From Neopestalotiopsis rosae (taxonomy: Eukaryota > Ascomycota > Sordariomycetes > Amphisphaeriales > Sporocadaceae): DNA of 64,000 nucleotides. A program made the translations under genes and the position numbers. The number at the start of each line of letters is the position of its first letter. Positions within the stretch are counted from its first letter, which is position 1. Location: contig JALGAS010000006.1 of the NCBI GenBank assembly GCA_023078685.1, positions 2,294,001 through 2,358,000 of the forward strand, read 5' to 3'. The notes beneath the pieces were generated by a model, which did no database searches, had not been told where the DNA came from, and was given only the letters and a program-made list of their open reading frames with translations. Of the stretch, positions 1-11,884 are shown in pieces.

Positions 1-524
1 ACCTCTCCAACGTAGGCCAGTGCCACTGTCAAGATGATTCCAGTGGTGAATCCGTTCAGGAACTTGCCACCAAAGAACATCTCGTTGGTGGTTGAGATGA
101 ATTCCAGAGCAATGGAAGCAAAGGAGACGAGGATGGATCCAATAAGGACTGGCTTGCGGCCAAACTTGTCGGCCAGAGGAGATGCTCCAAAGGTACCGAC
201 AATCGTACTCGCCAGAGGTGCTCCGCTGAAAGCACTCTGCCACTTTGTATCCAGCACGTAGGAACCTTCGTATGCGTGTCCAAAATCCTTTCGAAACTCG
301 GGAATACTCAGGACCATGCCGGAAGCCTGGTTCTCGAAACTGACGAGAAGACAAGTGAATAGTGCATAGAGACACCAGGCGAACACCTTGGGCTGTTTGC
401 GAATAGCACCAATGGCACTCAACTCGTGCTCCTCCTGGTTGGCGGCGTGGCCAGCATCATCGTCGACGTGCTCAGCCCAGACATCTTGTGTCGTGCCGCT
501 CTTGTTGACAATATCGTCCGACAT
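1..524 (-). CDS. MFS sugar transporter, N-terminal part (truncated by window edge)
   Basis: A plasma-membrane proton/sugar symporter of the major facilitator superfamily, closest in feel to fungal alpha-glucoside/maltose permeases. 174 residues are visible from ATG at 524 and the frame is still open at base 1. The first ~45 residues are a soluble acidic N-terminus. A first membrane segment follows (around VFAWCLYALFTCLLV), then the sugar-porter loop motif LADKFGRKP between TM2 and TM3, and TM3-TM4. Full-length relatives are about 520-560 residues, so two thirds of the gene lies to the left. No intron is seen in this part. The upstream region holds several CTGGGG hexamers, which would fit glucose repression. 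Family membership is clear; the substrate is a guess. Confidence 0.85.
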   Translation of the reverse strand, partial: MSDDIVNKSGTTQDVWAEHVDDDAGHAANQEEHELSAIGAIRKQPKVFAWCLYALFTCLLVSFENQASGMVLSIPEFRKDFGHAYEGSYVLDTKWQSAFSGAPLASTIVGTFGASPLADKFGRKPVLIGSILVSFASIALEFISTTNEMFFGGKFLNGFTTGIILTVALAYVGE

Positions 525-1816
525 GATGGGTATAGAAAGAGGACACAAAGAACCGTTATGCTAGTCTTAGTGCAATCAGACTGGGTCGAGACTCTTAAAA
601 TCGGACGAGATCCTCTTGATCTGGGGAAGGAAATCTGGAGATCCGGGGTAGTAAGAAATCCTTCTAGGACAAGAGCTAGACAGTCCTGTTTTATACATCT
701 TTGCTTTGCATGAGCAACTCCAGCTCGTGTAAAAGCCTCCTGAGGGCTTAGTCCTGCCCTGATCTGCCTTCCATGATCCATCCAACGATCAAGAGCCTCG
801 ACCGTTTCGACCCGCCGTCGGTTAAGGGAACCCCATACGACCTGGAGGCCATTGCCAGGACATGGTCACGGCACTCGTCTACCGGGGTAAGTGTGGAGGC
901 TGCTGAGGTGGGATCTCCACACACATACATCCAATGCAGACAAGTAGAAACAGACTATCGGGGGCCAGAGGCTGGCTCTATCGAACGAGCATGAACAGGT
1001 GAACTGGGAAATCTAACTTGGTTAGGGATCCCTCGGCCAGACGTCGGCACCATTGCGGTATAGCAGATCCGATATTCAACCGCCGGAGCAAGAAGTCATC
1101 GCGAGTTGACAGGCTACGAAGCTGCATGATACTCGCCCCCATATGTTGGTGATAACCTGCTTTGTTCTGGCTTTCAGACGAGAAAGGTCGGCAGTTCTAA
1201 GACCGATACATCTTTGCAGAATTTTGGGGGAATTTTTGGGGTGCCTTCTAAAGCTGTCCACTACCGACACGAAGGAACACTGACAGACACGATGGTAGCG
1301 CTATACCATACTTAAGACGGCACTGCCGAAATTAGTGAAATGAGAGCGTTGATCTTCAATTCCACTTTGTGAGGGAGCAGCTTGTCTTGTCATGAAACAT
1401 GCAACGAGCTATCATCATGATTCGGGTGCTAGGGCAGTCAGAGAGCCAGCAAGCAAACCCTCATATCATCCCAGAGACTTGGGTCGGTACTCCCTTGCTC
1501 GATAGCCGACGCAGGCCATGTGCGTGCAGCAGAAAAAAGTGCGGAGAGCAGCAGACAGACAGATGCGGGGGAGAAGAATGCGCGGTCTGTGGGGTCTTCT
1601 CCGGCGTCACGGTCCTGGGAATGGCATCCTGCCCTTTTTCGCAGGTCATGTGAGCATGTTTAGGCCTTGCTTCACTTCCGAAGATCAGCCAACCCCTCCT
1701 ATGAATTATCCCAGGGCTGAGGGAAGCGGAATTGCGGATTTGGCGTCGACTGATCCGATGAGACTGGGCTGAAGGAAACGGTCATGCTGAATTGTTGCCT
1801 CATTCGTCCTTTGACA

Positions 1817-1830
1817 TGTGTGTGTGTGTG
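1817..1830. repeat. (TG)7 dinucleotide run
   Basis: Seven consecutive TG units, followed by a slightly degenerate CGTGCG. A simple microsatellite in the intergenic region. Confidence 0.9.
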
Positions 1831-1938
1831 CGTGCGGCTGAGCGACATGTCGGCGTTTGCAGGCGCTTCGAACGGGCGAGCCAGAAAAGAACAAGCCTGG
1901 GCTTTGTTGCTGGGATGGTGGAAGTTCCGAACTGTTTT

Positions 1939-2079
1939 CCCCAGATTTTTCTTGGACGATCCCGAGGTCGTGGCTTTTGCGTGGACAGTGGGCCCTGGGG
2001 ATGCCCGTCGAGACCCAAAACCTTAGAGGCCCATATTTTCCCCAGGGGGGCCAAAATACGACCGTCTGCCTGCCCCCAG
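1939..2079. promoter_or_regulatory. Cluster of four CreA/CRE1-type hexamers
   Basis: CCCCAG/CTGGGG occurs at 1939-1944, 1995-2000, 2040-2045 and 2074-2079, with a further copy at 621-626 close to the transporter start. Each matches the SYGGRG consensus of the carbon-catabolite repressor CreA/CRE1. Grouping of several sites is typical of functional targets, but 1.4 kb is a long distance and the hexamer is short. The link to the transporter at 524 is inference. Confidence 0.3.
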
Positions 2080-2547
2080 TTAAGCCAGTCTAGCAGCCCA
2101 GAACGGAATAAACACTCACCAATGACGCGCGATCCACTAAACTTCAGTGTTCATTCCGCAGAACAGGGATTTGGCCTTGATATCCACGCCGAGCGAATCC
2201 AGCCAAGTCGCTAGATATGAATGAATTGAAAGCGTCTACAAGTTCGTAATGAACTCTGATACAATCTCCGAAGTGTAGAACTCTGGGAGACTCAAAAGAT
2301 GTGCTGGTTCCTCTGGTGTACGAAAGAGGCAAGACATCCTGATCTTGGTCCGGCATTGCAGAGGCCAGGATGAACCCGACGGATTCAATGCCATAAACGG
2401 GTATCAGAGACATTGCACGTCTTTCACGGGCACTGGCTGAGCGCGAACTATTCAAGATCCTGTATCCTTGTCAAATGCAGGCTTAATTGATCTGCTCCAT
2501 ACTACAAGCAGGTACTATGTAGTAGTGGCTCAGTCTCTAGAACTCAT

Positions 2548-3516
2548 TTATTCAACTACAACACGACCTATCTGCCAACCTGGCCAAGGCTCCTTTATCG
2601 TCTTCGACCTCTCTTGTTGGCATGCCACCCTCTCCTTGAGTTTGAGCTGAAGTCGTGTGTACGATGATGTTCTCCTTCTGGCGTGGGTATCTTCTTTTTC
2701 GCGCCTTTCCTTCTTCATTTCGTCTAGTGTATTGCGGTACTCAGCAATTGTGTCCTTAGGTTCCATTTTGATTTCAACAGGAGTGGTATATCCCATTAAC
2801 TTGCAAAAGTCTGGCATAACCAGAGAAAGGGCGCGCTGAAGGCCCTTGGGCCAGGTGCCGGCGCCATTGGGGATCACCAATTTGTCAAATTTATTCATTA
2901 CTCCTTCGACCTTATCGAGCCACGGTTCAGCCTCTTCGAGTCTTCCTGGGGGGCTCAAACACTTTAATCTTAGATATTCATCTTCGACGGATTTCGTCAA
3001 GCGATATAAGTCTTCGGATTGATGGTTATTCAGGTTGCTGTACCATTGATACAATTCCTCGTTGGCCTTGCAACAGTTGAAGAAGTAATCCGGAGTAACG
3101 GTGCTGTGTATCCATGCGCCCAGTTTCCTTACGGACGACCTTTGACACAGATAGTCTGTGTGCTGAAGTTTGTAGAGAGTACAGTCTCTATTGAGCAAGA
3201 CTGAACCGCGTTAAGTTAGATCTGACATTTGCCATTCATCGCCACTGCTCTTCTCGTGACGGTCGAGGTGGCCCTCGACCTCGACGGCGTCTGCAAGCGC
3301 TTTCTTGGTCTTCTCATACTTGGTTTAGCAAAGTTCTGGCTTGGTTGGCTTCTCCAACAATGGCGTTCCCTTCGTAATATGATCCGAGAGATCGTGTAGG
3401 TGCGCAAGTGCAAGGAGAGCATTTTCCCAGTACCTCCAGTCAAGTGGCCCCTTGAGTGTGACGCCGATGCCGATTGGTATTTCGCTAAGATCGCTATCGT
3501 ACATGATGAAAACCAA
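2548..3516 (-). pseudogene. Decayed copia-like retrotransposon gag
   Basis: One reading frame of 323 codons from about 3516 down to 2548 is broken by two in-frame TAA codons (3325-3327 and 3211-3213). The frame stays open on both sides of each stop, so these are nonsense changes rather than frameshifts. The N-terminal part has the look of a Ty1/copia Gag: a short leader, a Trp-anchored helix (LDWRYWENALLALAHLHDL) and a Pro/Lys-rich link. The middle and C-terminal parts are charged helices. I see no zinc knuckle, protease, integrase or reverse transcriptase and no LTRs nearby. Both stops could have been CAA, as expected from CpA-to-TpA repeat-induced point mutation. Family assignment is by resemblance only; an unrelated fungal pseudogene is possible. 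Confidence 0.45.
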
Positions 3517-5079
3517 ATTCAGTAACCAGTTCTTGGCTCCCGAGATGTGGGGCAGCTGTGCCGTGATCGATCAAGGTTGTATCGTGAATGCGGAATACAG
3601 TCCTCCTTCTGGGATGCTTCGGAAGAGTCGTGATTCTTTTCGATAGGTTCGGTTGATTGTCGGTTGCGCCAAATTAGAAACAATGGGTCCCAGGTGTTTT
3701 GAATGCTTGAACTCGTGGCATTTGCAGCTCGGACAGCAACGCCCTGATGCCCTCGGCGCCCAGCAGCCCAGCTTCATGCCTGCCCGGCCAGAAACCCAGC
3801 TAACAACTACCCCTACCCTCGCTCTCAGCCGGGTGCTTCCAATTGCCGCATTCGGCCACGAGCAAGTTGCTGCAAGGGAGACAGCCAAACGTCACCGCCT
3901 CGTGGGTGTCAACGAACGGTTTCCGTTTGACGAGAGTCTCAAAGAATGGCATGTGGTCTGGCTCTCCGTCTGTGCTGCCCCGCTACTATACCCGCCACTA
4001 GCTGGCCAGCATCCAGCTGGTGGCAAGTCAATAATAGGTCGACCCAGCCAGTCGGTTGGACACGAACGCGTTGTATGCAACTCAAGTCGAATGCTAGAGA
4101 TTAATCTCATGATTCATCGCATCATGTTACTATATGGTAGAAGAGCTAGGCAAGTCTGGCGGGTTGAAGTAGTGCAATGGTCTTCTGGGCGACTCCTCAC
4201 CGCTGAAGCTATTGGAGACTAACGCTACCCGCGTTTCACGTGAGTGAGTGAACGACTTTACAAACTCAGCCATCTACAAAATTGAGAAGTCGCGAAAAGC
4301 TTCGTACACTTCATGAAGAGAATCTGACATATGCTCATCATTTCGATTCATTTCCGTTTAGAGAAACAGCGTTACTCGATGTCTGATGGCCAAATTCGAG
4401 ATTGTACGCTCACGATCTTTTGGGCCGTTACCATGTTACTGCTTTCCAAGATACAGCATGCACGAGCATGTCCATCATGTCGAGCCTTTGATCATATATC
4501 TGTTGAATATAGGAATCTTGTCCCTCAAAGGATGAATCCTGTGATAGCCGGACGCGGCTCAATTACTAGACTACCTGCTGGGAGTCTTCGTAGCTTCTGC
4601 ATCAACAGCCCTACAGGTTGCCTAGGATACATGGAACCTGCATTGAGTTGTATGAAATGGGTCTGGACTTTCGGAAAAATCATCGCACCGTAAAAACATA
4701 ATAAGGATATAAGATATACCTAGAATAAAGCTCTAGACATATTACATGTAACAGCATACAGACCTCATGGTAAAACTAAGCCCCGATATATACCCGTTGC
4801 ATCGCGGAGAGTCGGGCGCTGGGTGGATACTTTCTGCACGCATGTTGGCGTTGTACAATCCGATAGCACGCTATCTCGATAGCTATTGTTCCGCCAATGC
4901 CATTTGCTCGGGCTGAAGGGGCACCGAGCGCTTATAGAGCTTCATTGCAGACAACTCATGGAAACATTGTAAAGCAATAAAACCCAAGATCGAATACCTA
5001 CAACTCTGCGATTCATCTTTACCAATTTCTAGTACAAAGTTCAACTAAATCTTTGATACTTTGTATTATTTTCAGCAAA
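3517..5079. other. Intergenic region, upstream of GH51 gene
   Basis: About 1.5 kb with moderate AT content approaching the arabinofuranosidase start. A 189-codon open frame at 3653-4222 has no recognisable domain and is probably chance. Nothing else is supported. Confidence 0.45.
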
Positions 5080-6789
5080 ATGACCACACTGACGGTATTG
5101 TCCGATGAGGAGGCCAAGTCTCCCCTCATCTCGCTAAACCCAACCCACACCGTCGCCGACATCGACCCTCTGATCTATGGAGGTTTCACAGAGTAAACAG
5201 TGGTCTAATGCATTCTTATAGGCTATTTCACTGATTGTGGTACTATAGGCACATGGGCCGGTGCATTTACGGTGGCATTTATGATCCAGATAACAAGAAC
5301 GGCCTCATCACGGAGCAGGGCTACCGCCAGGATGTGATTGACTCCATCTTGGAGCTCAAGGTCCCGGTCATCAGATATCCCGGCGGCAACTTTGTCGCGA
5401 CATACCGGTGGCAGGATGGCATTGGACCTCGGGATCAGCGGCCCAAGCGCCCAGAGCTGGCATGGCTCGGTGTCGAGTCCAACCAATTCGGCACCGACGA
5501 GTTCATTGAGTGGTGCCGCATCGTCAAGACGGAGCCGTACATTTGCCTCAACATGGGCACGGGCACGTTGGAGGATGCCCTGGCTTGGCTCGAGTACTGC
5601 AATGGTGATCGGGACACGCACTACGCCAACTTGAGAAGAAAGAACGGTCACGAGGAGCCTTACAAGGTCAAGTACTGGGCGCTGGGCAATGAGATCTGGG
5701 GGCCATGGTAAGTGCAGCTTTTATAATCAACTGTGCAAGGCCTCTAGCTGACATCTCTCAGGCAAGTAGAACAAGACACCAAGGAAGGCTACGCAAAGAA
5801 GGCAATCCAATGGGCAAAGGGTAAGTCCGACTTCTTCCTTCAGTATGACCAGAGTTTTAACAAGTTTTGATATAGCCTTGAAACTGCTTGACCCGTCTAT
5901 TCAACTGATTCTGTGCGGACGTGACGGTGTCTCTGATTGGGACCGCTACGTTCTCCAAGAATGCTCGCGATACATTGACATGCACTCTATCCATTTCTAC
6001 CACGGCGACGCCAAGCACTACCCCAACATCTCGGGACCGTACGCCGCCGAGCGCGCCATCCAAATCACCTCGTCCCTGATCGACCTCGCGCGGTGCGAGC
6101 TGGACCTGACCGAGTTCCCCGACTTTGACCGCATCACCACGGCGCCCAAGCACAAGCACCGGCCCAAGATCTGCTTCGACGAGTGGAACGTCTGGGACCC
6201 GATCCGGGCCCCCGGCGACAAGGGCGCCGAGGAGCTGTACAACCTGTCGGACGCCCTGGCCGTGGCCATCTGGCTCAACATCTTCATCCGCCAGGCCAGG
6301 GACCTGGGCATGGCCACCATTGCCCAGAGCGTCAACGTCATCAGCCCGCTCATGACGAGCCCCACGGGCATCACGCGCCAGACCACGTACTGGCCGCTCC
6401 TGCTCTTCTCAAAGTACATGCACGGCAAGACCGTCGCCGTCCACGTCCGCGCCGGCGTTTATACCGGCGAGACCAACCCAAAGTGGATCCAAAGCACCGT
6501 CGACATCCCAAAACTCGACGTCAGCGCCGCCCTCGACGGCGAGTGGCTCAACGTCGCCGTGGTCAATGTGGACGAGGAGCACAGCTACGAGACGGAGCTG
6601 TTTGGCGTGGCGCCCGCCTCGGGCGACATCCAGGTCTTCAAGGTCGGCGGAGAAAAGTTCAGCCTCAAGGACGTCAACAAAGAGGGCCAGGAGACGATTT
6701 CCATTGCCGAGAGCACCTTGAAGGGCGAGAATGTCAAGAAATTTGTCTTTGAAAAACACAGCTTCACCTTGCTGAGATGGAAGGTCTAG
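5080..6789 (+). CDS. Intracellular alpha-L-arabinofuranosidase, GH51
   Basis: Releases terminal alpha-L-arabinofuranosyl residues from arabinoxylo-oligosaccharides or arabinan fragments. There is no signal peptide, so it should act in the cytosol on imported oligosaccharides. Exons 5080-5192, 5249-5707, 5762-5820 and 5876-6789 give 514 residues, the normal size for the intracellular GH51 branch. Visible hallmarks are the start of the barrel (IYGGFTEHMGRCIYGGIYD), VIRYPGGNF, the acid/base Glu in LGNEIWGPW and the nucleophile Glu in CFDEWNVW. A C-terminal beta domain ends in HSFTLLRWKV. Exon 4 is markedly GC-rich. ATG at 5080 (AAAATGA context) is the first in frame, and the alternative acceptor at 5221 would give a stop. 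The gene converges on a P450, with 164 bp between the stop codons. The preferred linkage cannot be read from sequence. Confidence 0.93.
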
Positions 6790-6953
6790 ATGGTAGTGGC
6801 AGAAGAGGAAGAAGAACAGTAAATTATGTAGCCGTCATGACTAGAAGTGCGCTTGCACCAGCTCAAATTGATGCTTGAATGATTGATGAAATCATTGATT
6901 TTAAAATGTTGCATGATCTATTCTGGTATATATACATTTCATTTCGCGTCAAA

Positions 6954-8776
6954 TCAATTCTCGGGCTTGACAATCACCCTTGGCTCAAACATTGCCTGAA
7001 AGTTGTTTTGCTTGACGAACCAAGCATTGACCAGTTGCCACTCCTCGTTGGGGTCCTTGAAGCGCAACTATGAAGGAGTTAGTCATCAGGTTTCTAATTT
7101 GTCATTGTCAATCAGAAGGGGAATTTCTTCTTACCTCGAAGCGCCGCAGCAAGCTCGGCACGAGCTTGTAAATCTCCAAAAGACTGATATTCTTGCCCAG
7201 ACACGTCCGGGATCCCATACCAAAGTGGAACATCATGCCGTTCATCTCCTTGATCCTCTTCTCGTCCTCCTCGCGCGCCGCGCCAGTCAGGGACTCATCG
7301 ACCAGCCAGCGCTCGGGACGGTAGACGTCGACGTCCTGACCAAAGACTTCAGGCCGGCGGTGGATGATCCAGGCCGAGCAGCCCACGATGGTGCCGCCCT
7401 TGACAAAGTGCCCCGCGATCTCGGCGCCCTGCTTGGGCACGATGCGCTCCAGGGGCAGGCCGGCGGCCGGGTGCAGGCGGAAGGCCTCCTTGATGCAGGC
7501 GTCAAGGTAGGTCAGCTTCTGGGCCTCGTGCCAGGTGACGAGGCCGGACTCGGAGTCGCTGAAGCCGCCGGCGCGGGCAAAGTCGTCAATCTCGGCGCGC
7601 AGGCGGTCCAGGGCGGCGGGCTGGCGCAGCAGATAGTAGAACACCGCGGCCAGGGAGATGGCCGTGGTCTCGCTGCCGGCAAACGCCATGGACACGGCCA
7701 TGGTCTGCACCAGGGCGTCGGACATGAACTCGGGCCGGGCCTCGCGCGCCGCCAGGAACTTGGACAGCAGGTCCGGCGATTTCACGTCGATCTTGGCGTC
7801 GGCCACCGGCAGGAGCGGCTGCTTCTTGGAGCCGTCGGCGTTGAGCTCGGCGCCTAGGCGCTCCTGCATGCGGTCGCGTGCGAATTTGGCCACGGGAAAG
7901 GTCGAATCGACCAGGCCCCACTGCGAGAGCTTGAGATAGATGGGGTTCTTGAGGAAGAGTAGATCGAGGAAGGGGATTTGGCCGACCTAGAAGCAATCAG
8001 TTACTTGACCATGCGAGTATCAAGAGTGATGAAGGTATTTCTTACCGGAGCAACGTAGAGGAACAGCTTGGTCAAGTAAGTAATAATGCCGTCAACGTCC
8101 ACATTGTGCTCAATAAAACCGTGGCGCTTGCTATAAGTGATTTCTCCAATCACATCAAAAGCATAAAATTGCAGCCAGCGTGTAAAGTCGCAGCCGTCAA
8201 TGTTGTTGGCAAACAGTTTCTCGGTCTGGTCGAGGAACAGCTTGGTAGTGTTGTCGACAAAAGGTTCGTATTGCACCAATGCCGACATGCTAAACGCCGC
8301 ATTGACGGATCGTCGGAATGAGGAGTGGAAATCATTGTCGGTCGTGCTGAAGAGGGAAGCGAGGCGGTGTCCCTTGACCACCGATTGTTGAACAATGTAA
8401 AAGTCCGACTGTTGTCCAGAGTTAGCCGTGATTCTTCTCTCACAAGTCAGTGTCACCGTACCTTGATGAAGCCCTTGTTAAGTCCGTAGATGGACTTCAA
8501 GGCCTTTGGGTCGGCAAAAGAGAGCGTGTTTGGACCGAGACGCACGACATCTCCATACTTGGCGTGGAGTTGCTGGTGTGTAACCTCCGGTCTCTGTTTA
8601 TACACATCCCATACCCTCCAGAAATCGGTTATCGAGGCCAAGAACGGTCCTGGGTATTTGTGTAGTCCACGCTGGAATCGATTCGTCACGAGCCATGCCA
8701 CAGTCACGAAGACGGACAATGGCAGCCAGTATTGAGTCAGGATGCTGACTATCAGTGAGTCTTTGATTGAATGCAT
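6954..8776 (-). CDS. Cytochrome P450, pisatin-demethylase-like
   Basis: Membrane-anchored ER monooxygenase of the fungal group usually annotated as pisatin demethylase-like. Members oxidise phenolics, isoflavonoids or secondary metabolites; this substrate is unknown. Exons 8776-8462, 8408-8046, 7986-7135 and 7067-6954 give 547 residues. An N-terminal anchor (residues ~9-30) is followed by KYPGPFLA, then the I-helix AFAGSETT, the K-helix ExxR (KEAFRLHP), PERW, and the haem loop FGMGSRTCLGKN with its Cys thiolate. All key residues are present. I start at ATG 8776; the frame continues upstream without another ATG. Exon 3 is GC-rich, as is the last exon of the neighbouring GH51 gene. All three introns keep phase. 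Confidence 0.92.
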
Positions 8777-10306
8777 CGTCGGTGAGCAGGCTGTCAAGCT
8801 GGACAGGGTTGTTGAAACCCTGTTCTTATATGACAGGTGAAGTTGAGAAGTGCCTTGAATAGAAAGTTACTCTTTCACTTGATTGTAGAATCTAGCTGGA
8901 ATCAAAGTAGACTACGGTAGAGGAGACTATTTATGGCCCGTTTGCTTATCTACTTAGAGGGAGCCGTGGCTGTATTCACAGGATTGACCAAGATCTGATC
9001 TGTAGGTCATGGGGGTCGGTATTCGGGATGGCGTATGGGGATTGTGGATAATGGTATGGTTTTACAAGTGTATAGACCCCACATGCATGCCCAGTGGGCA
9101 GTTCCACCTCGGCTTTATTTAACTTTTATAGATACGAAACGATTTTTCTTTCTTTGTGTTAGTCGAGGTCGGCATATCTTGTTGTTCTCTCAGATTCGTC
9201 TTCGAGTCAAACCCACCCACGTTGACGAAGAAGTGATGAAAGTGATGGTTTTTACGTCAGACCATATAACAGCCTCGATTTGTGTGTGTGTGTGCAAATA
9301 AAAAGGTGCCAGTCATGATGTCAAATATAGCCCAAAGGAGGGTTGTGGTTTATGATTTCAGTGGGTGAAATCTGGCGGATCACCCCATGGGGCCGATGAG
9401 GGGGTGGGGCCAGATCCAAAGGCGTGAACCCCATGGTTACAGGCCATTCCCCCAGTTTTTGGCTCTGTAACGTCAGTCAACTCCCCCCAATTGGACCACT
9501 GGGAATCGCTGGGTTGAGGCGTCTAGAAGGACCGGCAGCCGGGACGCTGCACTACTGTACATTATGCAACTGGAGTTTAGTGGGTGTGCGCTAAGTTACT
9601 GGTTTGCCGATTGCCGCGGCCACAACCAAAAAAAGTCGTTCGGCAGATTTACGAACCAATGAGCGACAAAGTGGTGGGGCTCACGAGGCGCAACCAGAAC
9701 AGGGCGGAGGAATATGTCAGACATTGGTCAACGTGGGGTTGCGGACTTGGGTTCGGGATATCTGACACCCATTACACGAGTCTTGATTGGCCAGAAGCAT
9801 GAATAAGGGCAATTGATAGTCCTGGACGCTGAGTGTATCTGCCGCGCCTGTTTACCTACCAAGCTCGCTACATTCCGCTAGGCGCGAGGGCAGAGTAGGG
9901 GTCGACACGGCTTGGGCAACGTCATCTTCGAGAACAAAGCGCATGTGGTCCAGATACTATATGCACAACATACATGAAATAACTGTCTTATGTAATGGAC
10001 CAAAGTCAATTCATCTCAGTCGAGAACAGAGTTCATGGCAAATGCAAGATCGGGCTCTGATGTTTTCGAGCTCTCGGTAGATGACTATCGTGTCCAATTG
10101 TGATGCCAAGGCTATGGATGAGAGTCAGGGAAGGATCAAGAGAGACAAGAGCAGCCAAATATGCATAAATGACATGAATGTTTATCGATTCATTTATGAA
10201 GTTATGCTGATCTATTTACAGGAGTTTCTATGCGACAGGTATCTTTTCCCTTATATCCTACTATTGCCGGAGCCTTTGATCCACCCAAAACCAAATCATA
10301 TCGAGA
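8777..10306. other. Intergenic region between P450 and FAD oxidase genes
   Basis: About 1.5 kb: the promoter side of the P450 and the 3' side of the BBE-like oxidase. It holds a (TG)7 run at 9281-9294 and several small open frames without recognisable content. No supported gene. Confidence 0.5.
9281..9294. repeat. (TG)7 dinucleotide run
   Basis: Seven TG units, a simple microsatellite about 0.5 kb upstream of the P450 start. Confidence 0.9.
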
Positions 10307-11884
10307 CTATGCGTCAGTCTTCCACTCAAAGACATTCTTGAGACCATCAACACCACTCTTGTCACCGACATCGAGATATCCACAGATGCGGCCCAGCGGA
10401 TCCCACTTCTTCCTAATCTCCATCAACTTCTTGCCATTCTCGTCGGACCAAAACTTGGTTCGTCTGTGCTGAAAGTCCGAATCTCCGAGGTAACTGCCCA
10501 CCGCTTTTCGTTCAATGCTGCGCATATTGTCGTGGACCCAGCTCGTGCAGCGTTCATCATCCTTTTCGTCTTCCCACAGAGTGTACAGGGCAAAGTAGTG
10601 GTCCGAGTGCATGCTGAGCGCCATGTCGGGCAGGGGACGCCTTGAGGTAGGATTCATGGCAAAGTAGAGAGCAAACGACTTTTTGCTGGGCAATGTCGTA
10701 AAGGCAGACTCCAGGACAGCTGGCACGTCTGCATCGTTCTCAATGTATGCGTTCTCGCTGCAGTAGCGATGTCCATCTGGATTGGCTGCTGCTTGTCTTA
10801 CATAATGCTCGGCCAATGATGTCGGCTCGCAGAACATGTCGACAACAATTGAGTCGGTTGGTCTGGATTCATGAAGAGGTCTGAGAGCTGCCTCGGCCTC
10901 TGCCTTGGTGTTCTTGAAGGCTGTGAAACCAGCCAAGATATGGAGCTCGTCCGAGTCAGGTGGGTACATGGCGACAGAGACCATTTCCAAGCCCTCATCT
11001 GCTGTTGGGCACACCTAAACACTCATTAGTTACCTGGCACCAACTACCCGGATAAGTACTGGCAACTTACATCGACTACCCATTGCAGCACCTTCTTGTA
11101 CTCTGAAATCGGATAGATGTATGTCGAGTCAAACATCTTCAACATGGGTCGAGTACGGAGATGAAATTTTGTTATCACTGCCGGGAAGCCTGCGACGAGA
11201 ACATTAGCCTTTTGACACTCTGTGTGGTAGCACCAATGATTATATACCTGGACCACCGCCTCGTGCTGCCCAGAACAGGTCTGCGTGCTCCTTTTCATCA
11301 CAGTGAAGCTCTCGACCATCGGCAGTCACCACATCAATGGCGGCGATTTGCTCACATGCCCAACCCCAGTTCTGCTCAGGGTCAGCTTGATGTCAGACAC
11401 AAAAAGAATCAGGTGGTCAAACCTTGCAATTCCATCCCATACCACCTTGCAGAAGGAAACCTCCCAGACCGACATCCGGACAGTGTCCACCAGCAAACAT
11501 CCGACCTCTTTCGTTGAGGAATTTGTTAAGCACACGACCAGTGTAACTCGTCGAACAAGAGACGATTTGCGTCTCCTCATCATAGTGAAGCTCTCGCAAG
11601 TTGCCCAGGTCGATTAGGATGGCCTGGTCTCGCACACTCCATCCTGCCCAGCTGTGGCCGCCGCTGCGTACCGAGACGCGGACATTCTCTTCAATGGCCC
11701 TGTCGACAGCCTCTTTGATGTGTGCCGATGTAGTAGCTCTCACAACGGCCTTGGGTTTTCTGGTCAAGTCGCGTCTCTCATTGAAGACGCGTCCCCAAGC
11801 AGCCTCGTGGAACTCCGCAGGGTCCGTCGAGTCCCTATATACTATGGGAAGGGTGCTGGTGTTTAGGGCGTTGATATCTCCCAT
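10307..11884 (-). CDS. BBE-like FAD-linked oxidase
   Basis: Flavoprotein of the VAO/PCMH superfamily, berberine-bridge-enzyme / 6-hydroxynicotine-oxidase type, which typically oxidises sugars, alkaloids or polyketide intermediates. Exons 11884-11423, 11371-11248, 11189-11071 and 11014-10307 give 470 residues. The FAD-binding domain shows RSGGHSWAGW, whose His is the usual 8-alpha-histidyl attachment site, and GHCPDVGLGG, whose Cys is in the position of the second covalent bond in bicovalent members. The substrate domain follows, and the short C-terminal segment KKWDPLGRICGY replaces the usual BBE tail. I see no convincing signal peptide from ATG 11884. An upstream in-frame ATG at 12031 would add 49 unconserved-looking residues. 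There is no biosynthetic cluster around it, so the substrate is unknown. Confidence 0.88.

Larger units (their letters stand above)
525..2547. other. Intergenic region, no supported gene
   Basis: About 2 kb upstream of the sugar transporter. It contains only short open frames without recognisable domains, a short TG dinucleotide run and a cluster of CreA-like hexamers, listed separately. The 103-codon frame at 2144-2455 on the minus strand was not recognised. Confidence 0.5.

Noticed and set aside
2144..2455. 103-codon minus-strand frame next to the gag relic
   Set aside because: Begins at a non-convincing start, no recognised motif, not alignable by eye with the relic.
3653..4222. 189-codon plus-strand frame
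   Set aside because: No domain, signal, repeat or splice context; low-complexity stretches suggest chance.
6183..6752. 189-codon frame inside the GH51 last exon
   Set aside because: Arg/Pro/Gly-rich, alternative frame of a clear GH51 coding exon; a GC-bias shadow.
7003..7857. 284-codon plus-strand frame opposite the P450
   Set aside because: Lies antisense to GC-rich P450 exon 3, has no domain, and is a compositional shadow of a gene with all P450 motifs.
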